Below, one piece after another: positions 56,110 to 64,000 of a DNA stretch of 64,000 bases. The notes under the pieces are model-generated. The model saw only the letters and a program-made list of their open reading frames with translations, searched no databases and had not been told where the DNA came from. A program made the translations under genes and the position numbers. Position 1 is the first letter of the stretch; the number at the start of each line of letters is the position of its first letter. The DNA is from Branchipolynoe longqiensis (taxonomy: Eukaryota; Annelida; Polychaeta; Phyllodocida; Polynoidae). The stretch covers positions 6,904,086 through 6,968,085 of the forward strand of contig CM059198.1 of the NCBI GenBank assembly GCA_030323885.1, in the 5' to 3' direction.

Positions 56110-56949
56110 GTGCGGGACGATGCCAAGTCTGGCGACAGCCGGGGGAGGGGCCCATCGAGATGCGCTGGCGCCATAGGATTAGGAGGTGCAGCTGATCCTC
56201 CTCCTCTTCACAGCGCACACATAACAGAAAAAGGAGACTTCAAAGTAAGTGGTCCATTAAGCGATATAATTATCTGGGTACATGCTAATAGAAGCAAACT
56301 GCTATTGGATGATGCATACAAAAGATTCAGACATTAGAGACTATAGAAGATTTTTACAGCGTTTGGCATACTTGGCAGGGAGAGAGAAGTCGGACCGATA
56401 TATTGCAACAATCCACATGAATATTGATTTAGGAGTACAAAGGCTATCAGCTGAGGAAGGTTACTCGGCCTTTAACCCTGGGAACTCTGAATTATCACTT
56501 TGATGGTATCCAAGAGGTCAGGAGGACGAAGGCCATACACTAAGGATGGGACATGGCCTTGCTGCAACTTCTATAGCAAGGAGGGTTGTCCCCATGACAA
56601 ACAATACTGCCGTTACGGCCATTGGTGCGGGAAGTGCGGTTCCAAAAGCCACAGGCATGACCGTTGTAAAAAAAAAAGATCTAGTGGCAATATCGAACGC
56701 ACCGGTGCTAGTGTTATTCCGTGCCCCGGCCCCAGTAACGGCCAATTAACTTTAGACGCAGTGGTCGCTGATTGCACTCAACCGCAGCACCAGAGCGGCG
56801 CTGAGCCTACACCTGAGGGTCAGGGAATGCACACGTCTACAGACTCGGTTGACATAGCATTCGAGACTGTCCCAGACATTTATTGGCAAGAATGTTTAAC
56901 AAATTGGACTGAATTGTTATGTGATTGGTTAACGGTAACTATTGACTAA
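56110..56949 (+). pseudogene. DIRS-like Gag with zinc fingers
   Basis: The first part carries a helix-rich stretch, VHANRSKLLLDDAYKRF then, in another frame, DYRRFLQRLAYLAGREKSDR. The second part (56500-56949) has CCNFYSKEGCPHDKQYCRYGHW, a CCCH-like finger, followed by CGKCGSKSHRHDRC, a CCHC-like knuckle. Such fingers bind element RNA. Frameshift near 56330 and a stop near 56503. The opposite-strand frame at 59330-59905 is homologous to the first part. Confidence 0.6.
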
Positions 56950-57639
56950 TACTGTTTTAAATTTCATGTAGTTGACCACTTGAATAACTGTTGTTGCATT
57001 GAATTCACCGTTACTTTCCTTTCTTTAAGGGTGTTTGCCATTGTAATCATACCATTGCCGATAATGCTTTTCAGTTGCAGCCATGCCATGTTTTTTCAGA
57101 ACTTTTCCTATTTGGTAGCCGTCATACGGATTGGGAGTATTCTTTTAAAGGCTTTATATTTGGGTTTAATATGATCAAATATGACTGTGGGTATGCAGGT
57201 ATTGCAATACCTCAGGGAGTTTGACGCCCCTGCCCTGCAGAGTTGTAAGCCACTGCCTTGTGGTACAGTTTCTTGACAGAACCGAAGGCTAAGGGAGCAA
57301 ACCCTAAACAGAAAACCATGTCACTGTGGCAGCATTAAGGGCGGTTGATGTATGGAACTCCCAACATCTCCTGACCAGCCACTGCAAGAACAAATAGTTT
57401 TGCGCCTGTCTTGACATGTTCTTGCCAGTGTGAAACCTCTATTTGCTCCCTGAGAGAGTGCCGCTGGTAACTTGCAAAAGCCAGCAGCACTTCAACACTT
57501 TTGCAGGCAGCTATCATGAAATGAAACCTGAAGCTGAGAGACATTAAGACCGACTCATGGACATCACGCTCACAGCAGAGAGCTAAATGGAGAGCGGTAG
57601 TCAAGTAATGAAAGCAGTCTTTGTCGCATCGTGACCGAC

Positions 57640-58480
57640 AGCATGATGATGACTGTGGCACTAATTATCACAGCACTAATAAGCCCCTTCGCTTTTTGGA
57701 GCACTATAACTTTTTTTCAGATCAGCTATCTACCAAACTTGATAATGGTTGTATTTCAGAATCCGCGGAAGTTCCACTGTGTACCCATAATATTTTCTGT
57801 GTACCGAAATCTTTGGGTAATGGCTTAAGATGTGTAATAGACTGTTCCAAGCCACTGGGCGGTTCGGTGAATGTGTATGTCAACAAGGTTTGCTAGATAT
57901 TTTCCTATAGGGGTGTTGATGACCTTGTAGATAATATGCTTCCATTGGATTACATTGCTGTGGTGGACATACAAAATATCTACAGAGCCATGTCTATACA
58001 TCCCATTGATAGCGGGTGGCAGGGGCTGCAGTGGAACTTTGGCAGTGGAATAAAATATTTTGTAGATAACAGAATGTGCATGGCGCTCTCCTCGAGCCCA
58101 TATATTTTCACGAGAATTAGAAATTTCATTGTTCGTTCATGTAAAAGGCATGGGGTTGACGGGGTAGTAAACTACCTTGATGACTTTGCCATATCCGGCG
58201 TGGCGTGGGACGCATGCTCAACATCCCAAGTAACAATCATTCGGGTGCTCAGACAGTTGGGATTTTTTATTAGCTTTGCTAAAATAACTCCCCCAGCTCA
58301 GTTCACTCGCTTTTTGGGAATATATATTGATACCGTCTAAATGCAGTTGCTCTTGCCGGAGGATAAGATTAGGAAACTCAAAGCTCATCTGATTTCTTTT
58401 TTGAACAGGCGGAAAGTGACCCATCAAGACTTAGAAAGGTTGGATGGGTACTTGGCGCACTTCCACGGGGGGCACCCAGG
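57640..58480 (+). pseudogene. DIRS-type reverse transcriptase
   Basis: Starts around STNKPLRFLEHYNFF and SLGNGLRCVIDCSKPLGGSV, the usual opening of DIRS RT with R-x-V-x-D. A stop lies near 57895. Then AVVDIQNIYRAMSIHP, with catalytic Asp, GWQGLQWNF, MALSSSPYIFTRI and VNYLDDFAISG, the Y-L-D-D catalytic box in the DIRS context. FTRFLGIYIDT follows and the frame stops at 58340. The continuation to 58480 reads IRKLKAHLISFLNRRKVTHQ. Confidence 0.88.
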
Positions 58481-58839
58481 AATTGGCTAGGGGATATTTC
58501 CAAATATGGTGATGAGGTGTGATTTACATTTTGCTCTGAAGTACAAAAAGGTGTTAAACACTCTTCCCCCTTGAAGTATAGAGTGTCAAAGAGCATGGCC
58601 CTTTGAAATATAATTATGTTGCAACATACATATATAAGTACTATAATTTAATTGATAAACACAAATGCATGCTATATTTTATCAGCAAAATGATAACTGT
58701 TAAGAAGCAACTGGACAACCAGGAAACCCCCCTTCATGTGCGTCCCTGAGATATACCTTTATATAATTGTAAAACAATTTTCTTTGTGGGGGGGGTTCCG
58801 GGAAACCAGGAAACCCCCCTGGGTGCGCCCCTTCTGCGC

Positions 58840-59328
58840 CACAGTTGTCAGAGCTGGGCGCTCCTTTTGTAGCCGGGTCTACGATGCTATCAGGACGCTC
58901 GAGCGCCCATACTACCAGGTTTGCTTAAATATAGGGTTCAGGGAGGAAGTAGCCTGGTGGCTTAGTTTTGTTGATCCTTTCAACAGCCATCATGCCGAAT
59001 GTATTTCGGTTTATTCCGATGCTTCCAATTCCAGCTTCGGCGCCGCACATACAAATGACTGGTGCGGGGGGTTTTCAACCCCGAAGCTTCTCAGGACTTA
59101 ATGGCTCAAATCAGTCATCATCATGCCGACACTAACGAGGTGTGCAATGACTCACACATAAATCTAAGGGAAATGTGGGTGGTCGTTAGTGCCGCCACCC
59201 GTTGGGTGGAAAGTTGGAGGGACAAATCTGTAATCTTTGTGACCGATAATACCACTGTTTGTGCTGCCCTAGCGACAGGGCGCTGTAAGAATAAACAGAT
59301 CATGATATGGGTTTGTGAACTATTCTGA
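58840..59328 (+). pseudogene. DIRS-type RNase H
   Basis: AGRSFCSRVYDAIRTLERPY and REEVAWWLSFV lead into ISVYSDASNSSFGA (first Asp), WCGGFS, then in the next frame HINLREMWVVVSAATRW (Glu) and VIFVTDNTTVCAALATGRCK (Asp). One frameshift near 59100. It ends at the junction with the inverted Gag. Confidence 0.82.
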
Positions 59329-59329
59329 C

Positions 59330-59905
59330 TTTGCTCTGTTGCATAGGAACCCGATATGCTGGATGAAAGCTTTGTAGTCGGCTACGGTTAGGCTAGGTAT
59401 CTCAATTATCCAGCGTACGGCAGCCTCAATGAGTTTGTACACATTTAATTTCTTTAAGGATTTCGACCCGACAATGTAACGTTTTAACACCCACTTACGT
59501 CTTTCTTGTCTCACTGAAGATGTACTTTTGCTGCCGCTGCCGGCATTTTGAACAGAAACGGCCCGTACCATATGACGAATGCCCTTGCGTTTCCATCAGC
59601 TTCCTGCGGTTGTGTCCTTGTTCCTCCAATGACCTTGAGGGCACGTCATATGTGTCGCCCTTGGCCGTCGTCTTGCCTTCTGCCGTCCCTTTTGCCGTAT
59701 CCTTCACTCAGAAACTTTTGGCTTTCCGCATAGAGCCGTGATATGTGGTCTTCCTGCTGCATTCACTCAATGTCTGCCGCTATTGCCCTCTCCTGTTCAT
59801 CCAGACAGAGGGCCCCAAACTCTGTCGTGGGGCTCTCGTCGTCCGTTTCCTCATGTACTGCCGTATCCTTTTGCGCCGTAGGGGGCGGAGCCATGACCAT
59901 TTTTG
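59330..59905 (-). pseudogene. Inverted DIRS-like Gag N-terminal fragment
   Basis: Minus-strand frames give an acidic N-terminus (SPTTEFGALCLDEQERAIAA), a Lys-rich linker and, at 59571-59330, LKKLNVYKLIEAAVRW then LTVADYKAFIQHIGFLCNRA. The last part aligns with LDDAYKRF...DYRRFLQRLAYLAGREKSD of the plus-strand Gag. So a second, diverged Gag lies tail-to-tail with the RNase H fragment. Two stops and frameshifts. Confidence 0.55.
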
Positions 59906-60436
59906 TTGTACGCCAATCTTGTCACTCTAGTTTGCACATGGCATGTGCCATCACCTGACAGCCTAGGCTTGGTTTTCGGCATTGACTCACAAACGCACAA
60001 CAATTAGTACTATTACCGTACCATACTATGGCACTAATAGTGTTACACCAACCGGTTGCAGGTGCGTGGCCTTGCACCGGCGCTGTGCTGTTATGAGACC
60101 TCGGCAGGTGTTGACTCGTTGACTTTTTGGATCAAAAAGATCTGTCACTTATTGGACAATAAACAATATTATAACGTAATAATAGTAATAATAATAAACC
60201 TCATACCGAAGATGTATACCTGTATATCCATGTTCTAGCTATATATATGAAGTAAAATGCGAATTCACTAGATTTCTCTCGCAAATCATATACTTTAATG
60301 TTCTCTAATATCTAAATATGCAGTAAGTAGTGTACATATCTGACCATGGTTTGACAGAAATAGAACTTGTACTGTACTGTTCCATATCTGACCATGGAGC
60401 GACAACAATGTTTCGACAAAATGTTGCTGCACTCAC
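59906..60436. other. Intron, nothing recognised
   Basis: AT-rich, with an AATAATAATAATAA run near 60178-60198. No supported gene. Confidence 0.5.
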
Positions 60437-60555
60437 CTGGCCTCTAGGCGCCAGTATCATCCAGTTGCAGTCAGCATTATTCGGGTAGGCTCTCGGAAAG
60501 TTTGGTGATGTGATCTCTCCAGGACGGATTCGCAACTTGGTGGAACCACCGCAAC
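60437..60555 (-). CDS. CUB-gene exon: N-terminal half of first CUB domain
   Basis: 119 nt, phase 1 in and phase 0 out. Acceptor ATCTTGTAG (ends 60556), donor GTGAGT (from 60436). The peptide begins CGGSTKLRIRPGEITSPNFP, then YPNNADCNWMILAPRGQ. This is a textbook CUB start: Cys1, G-x-I-T-S-P-N-F-P, Y-P-N-N, then C-x-W before the intron. Identical length and phases to 28884-29002. The phase-1 acceptor shows that at least one upstream exon lies further right, in 60556-63899 or beyond the gap. I could not find it. Confidence 0.93.
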
Positions 60556-60607
60556 CTACAAGATGAGATAATGTAGCAAAATGACCTCAACAAAGTGTCA
60601 TTAATAG

Positions 60608-61150
60608 CTGTGTTCACACTGGCAAAGTTTATGTCGACTTAGGCAAGTTGATTTATATGAATCGATTTAGTGTTGTGTCCACACAGGCAGTACTTGGGTC
60701 AGTTTAAGCCAGAAATCGGTTAGTCGACGTCGCCACGAGAGAGTGTGGGTTCAAACTAGATATGTATAGACTGAATCGTATTGTTTTGGAACGGTCAAAA
60801 CTTCTGCTGGTCAGTGAAACCCGAAAAATAAACGATGAACAAAATATCTGTGCACAGCTAGGGGTTTCATAGAGCAAATTTACCAGAAAGTCAACAAAAT
60901 CAGGTCTCGACTGTGACGTCCTTCATCCGCCTCATATAAACCGCTTGCATTCACACATGCAAGATAAACCGACTCAAGCCATATCGATTCATATAAACTA
61001 CCTCACGAAGGTGGTTTCCATGAACCGATTTATACGAGTCAATTCAGCCCTAAATCGACTTAGCATTGCGTTCAGACGACGAATGTGTGCCGAACTAGGC
61101 AAGTCGATTTATATGAATCGATTTAAGGTGCCTGTGTGAACACAGCTATT
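60608..61150. mobile_element. MITE with GCTGTGTTCACAC ends (family M2)
   Basis: Left end TAGCTGTGTTCACACTGGCA, right end the near complement (TGCCTGTGTGAACACAGCTA). TA on both sides fits a TA duplication. Inside, ATCGATT/GTCGACTT words recur in both orientations (TTTATATGAATCGATTTA twice). About 540 bp, non-coding. It lies 50 bp upstream of exon 60437-60555. Confidence 0.78.
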
Positions 61151-61496
61151 TTCTGATGAATTCTAAATAAGTCAAATGCCTAGCATTAGCTGTACTGGTA
61201 CTCTGCTGGCCTGACTGGTGTGTGTGGGAGTGTTCTCAACTTTTAGAACAGCTTGTTCTATAATAGTTAATCAGGCAAGCAATCTGCCCTGTGTGCAACC
61301 ATGCAGAACTTGCACAGTACTAAAACTGCATACTTCGATGAAAGCATCAAACTTTCAAAACCAAAGAACTAACCTAGATTTGATAGTACATGTCCAAATT
61401 GGATAGTGATGTGTCGATAGTAGGGCCTACATGTCAAACTTAGATATTGATGTGCATTTTAAGCATTCGCTTCTGTGTAGAAGGGATGTTGAACCT

Positions 61497-61569
61497 ATAC
61501 TGATACTATAGGCTTCAGCAGCAACAAGTTCTAAGAACTTGTTGCTGCTGAAGCCTATAGTATCAGTAT
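61497..61569. repeat. Perfect 73-bp palindrome
   Basis: Arms of 36 bp (ATACTGATACTATAGGCTTC... to GTTCT) around a single A, followed by the exact complement. Intronic. Confidence 0.95.
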
Positions 61570-61834
61570 TTTGACGTGTTTGCCAACATTAATTATGCAT
61601 GTTCTTCAAACTAAAGTAAAGCAGATTATAATGATCAACTTTATGCACTTATCTCAGCAAACGCTTGTCATGGTCGCCAATTATAGAAACACGGCTTCTC
61701 TGCCGCTGTGAGCACCCCATGAGACTACAAAACTCTCCCCTTCATATCACCTGTGATGCATTTAGCCTAATCAAACCAACTCATGAATCAGTACTGAAAA
61801 GATGAAGGAATACTAGACACACAAATGAACAGTG

Positions 61835-62710
61835 AATAAGTTGTGCTTTATTGAGCAGCAACTCTTGTCCATTCCCCTACATGTGAACTAGCACCCTCAC
61901 TCCTCACCTTCTGTCCACACTAGTTCTCATTACCACTTAGCCTGTATACCGAAAGCAGTGCCCACAGCCCATGGGACAGGAGTCATATGGCTGTGGATAC
62001 ACTCAATTGGAATATGTGAATTTAGGTAGCATCAGACAGAGTGTCTGGGGTTCCTGCTACAAAGTATGTCTGCTTCACTCAAGAGCCAAGACTAGAGTGC
62101 CGGTGTCCAGGATGCCTGGAGCATCGATCCTTCATTTACATAAATGCGGTGCATCTCCTATATTTAGTGTGGTCAGTTAGTCAAGGCAGTGTAGGTGACT
62201 AAGCAGTCCCACCGTCAGCCACTCTGGTGGCCCCACAGCTGGGGTGGGAGCCAACCCCCCAGTGGAGGTGGCTACCACCCTACTCAGCTGCAGGTGCCGC
62301 CCTGAGTGTATATGCAAATGAGACTGAGGTTGGGCCTCCCTTATGGCCACAGGGGTGAACCAGCAGTTGGATACAGTTAAATTCAGATATATATATATCC
62401 ATATATATAGACCAAGAACGTCCCTCCTTGGTGATGGTACATGCTTAGAACTACACATAGGAAATTTCCACCCCTTGGGCAGTTTCCCCTAGAACACCTT
62501 GAACTGTTTCTTATATAACACAGCTCCTCCCTAATCCTAGGCAGCATGTAGGACATATATTTCCCTATTCTATATCATGTCATACTGTGAGTATGGCATC
62601 CTTGCTTTTTAGTTTACATAACCTTGTCCCCACACTGTCATTCAAGAATAAAGATGCTTCCTGCCACTATATAATTCTAAGCCAAAAATCTGTATATTTC
62701 TACAAACCAT
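61835..62710. repeat. Repeat family D, uninterrupted copy
   Basis: Full-length counterpart of 10840-11177 plus 19755-20178. Contains GTGCTTTATTGAGCAGC at the left, an AATAAAGATGC near 62650 and a CTGTATATTTCTAC end. It could be an LTR or a long MITE. Confidence 0.7.
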
Positions 62711-63043
62711 TCCGACTATGCAATTTTACTTGAATAGTTTGCCAGAAAAAAACAACGATTTGGACTATGCAAGTTTACATGAATAGTTGGCCAGAAAAAA
62801 AAGGATCTGATCATAACCATGTGTGATTCGCAAAAAAAGGGGAGGAATGTGAGGTGAAGGTAAAAGGAGTTTAATAAGTGCCATCTAGCCCTCTAATGCT
62901 AGAAGGAACAATCATATACAAGAGAAGGGAACATACAGGAACAAGAAGGAAAGGAACAAGAGCCCTAGACTAAGTGGGGAGAGAAGTCGGCCCTGATGTC
63001 TCGGCAGTTGGAGGAGTGATGTAATTGGCTGCAAGCATGGCTG
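62711..63043. other. Intron or flank, nothing firm
   Basis: Two similar 60-bp pieces (62710-62745 and 62762-62800: ATGCAA-TTTAC-TGAATAGTT-GCCAGAAAAAA) form a short tandem duplication. No coding signal. Confidence 0.5.
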
Positions 63044-63389
63044 TGACCAGATGTGATGGCCGAATGAGTAGAGTATCCGTCTCCTGTTTTGGGAGATCGG
63101 TAGATCTGAACCCATGAGTTTGTGGGTTTGAATCCTGGTCGAGTCAAACCAATTATTTAAAAATTGATACTTGTCACTTCCTAGCCTGGCGCTAGGCATC
63201 ATTAAGATAGGGAAAGGACTGGTTTGCTCAGTGCCAGGATAATCTGACTGAGTGGGATGTTAGGTAATGGTGCTGGCAGCCTGGTTTCCTAGTGGGGCAG
63301 TGGTATAATGTCGCCATAAGTGCACACTGTAAGAGGTCGGTACACATCCTGATAGATGATGCTAGGACATAAAACAACAACAAACAACC
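63044..63389 (+). mobile_element. SINE family 1 with 11-bp target duplication
   Basis: AAGCATGGCTG at 63033-63043 and 63390-63400 flanks it exactly. Head GTGATGGCCGAATGAGTAGAG, B-box GGGTTTGAATCC, tail AAAACAACAACAAACAACC. A perfect duplication marks a young insertion by LINE machinery. Confidence 0.92.
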
Positions 63390-63400
63390 AAGCATGGCTG

Positions 63401-63899
63401 CAGATTCCGGTGGGAGGCGATAGGTGACACCTAAGGTCAGCAAGGCCTGAGGCGAGAGTCTGGAGGGAGGAAAGTAGAACAGCCTGGGCAGTTCCTCCCC
63501 CCCCCCCCTCCCCCCCACACCGTAAATGAAATGCAATATTACGCATTTCGGATAATTTGTCTGTTTTTCTAGCGGTAGATGGCATGCAGCAAGGTATTTT
63601 GGAAACTCAATATAATCGAAAATAATGATGATGATGGTTGAATACCATTTCGGCAGCAAAGGCCACATTATTTAAAGTGAAAAGTTTGTGATATTTATTG
63701 ACAATGATTCACAATGAAATCACCTGGAATGTGTTAATACAAACTGTCCTGTATGTTGGTCTTCAATAAAGACACAGGAAGCCGTCTTTGGTTTATAAAA
63801 TGCCACCCTTTTCCCTTTAACATAGTGTAAAGTCACAACCCCTTTCAGCTGTTGCCACTGTGTTGTGGGTTCACTTTACTGAGTCGTCTTGTGTCTCTA
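63401..63899. other. Flank before gap, nothing recognised
   Basis: A poly-C run at 63499-63516. Nothing coding is supported. The upstream exon of the CUB gene may lie in or beyond the gap. Confidence 0.45.
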
Positions 63900-64000
63900 N
63901 NNNNNNNNNNNNNNNNNNNNNNNNNNNNNNNNNNNNNNNNNNNNNNNNNNNNNNNNNNNNNNNNNNNNNNNNNNNNNNNNNNNNNNNNNNNNNNNNNNNN
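63900..64000. other. Assembly gap (run of N)
   Basis: All N to the window end. Confidence 0.99.

Larger units (their letters stand above)
55790..59328 (+). mobile_element. DIRS-like retroelement, decayed
   Basis: Plus-strand order: Gag with CCCH/CCHC fingers (56110-56949), reverse transcriptase (57640-58480) and RNase H (58840-59328). RT type is DIRS. Foreign or unassigned sequence lies between Gag and RT (about 57170-57620) and between RT and RNase H (about 58490-58830). No tyrosine recombinase is seen, as the element stops at 59328 where an inverted Gag begins. Confidence 0.75.

Noticed and set aside
55868..56218. Gly/Arg-rich frames on both strands as separate genes
   Set aside because: They are in the 5' part of the DIRS-like element, GC-rich and open by composition. 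Only the later Gag motifs are recognisable.
60556..63899. Upstream exon of the CUB gene, for example with donor near 61918 or 63711
   Set aside because: Candidate donors exist, but the sequences before them have stops or the wrong phase and no CUB-like residues.

Overview
The window is animal nuclear DNA, not prokaryotic. It has spliced exons with GT/AG sites, very long introns, tRNA-derived SINEs, LINEs, LTR and tyrosine-recombinase-type retrotransposons, and two assembly gaps (42-539 and 63900-64000). CUB-domain protein exons and a foldback transposon with long tandem-repeat arms would fit a marine invertebrate, for example an echinoderm, hemichordate or cephalochordate. I cannot name the species from sequence alone.

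One host gene runs the whole length on the minus strand. Nine coding exons, none starting or ending the protein, encode three consecutive CUB domains. In transcript order they are 60437-60555, 47594-47803, 39717-39756, 28884-29002, 21235-21444, 10059-10092, 8157-8299, 7428-7596 and 1227-1308. Splice phases agree throughout: each domain enters in phase 1, its internal introns are phase 0, and it exits in phase 1. Two exons are micro-exons of 40 and 34 nt that finish one CUB and join it to the next. About 0.95 kb of coding sequence is spread over 59 kb. The exon at 7428-7596 carries an apparent 1-nt frameshift.

Nearly everything else is transposon sequence in the introns, often nested. 1370-2990: a GC-rich TIR element. 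11178-19754: an env-bearing Gypsy-type element with a 5-bp target duplication and a 685-bp 3' LTR, sitting inside an older repeat. 22110-25060 and 26790-28760: two related CR1/L2-like LINEs either side of a 1.3-kb CA-rich array. 30286-31303: a palindromic GCC-rich TIR element. 31592-39450: a foldback element with 1.5-kb pyrimidine/purine arms, one arm split by an I-clade LINE (33339-37736). 40838-46553: a Ngaro/PAT-like tyrosine-recombinase retroelement with split direct repeats, its middle occupied by a Gypsy fragment. 48372-55381: a foldback-family element containing a 6.2-kb Gypsy, which itself contains a second copy of the GC-rich TIR element. 55790-59905: a DIRS-like retroelement with an inverted second gag piece.

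Seven copies of one tRNA-derived SINE and two of another are scattered between. Three SINEs lie within about 35 bp of host exon edges, where they could affect splicing. Two perfect palindromes (50 and 73 bp), giant inverted arrays and a 45-bp direct repeat are the main structures not explained by standard element anatomy. No rRNA, CRISPR or convincing functional tRNA gene was seen.
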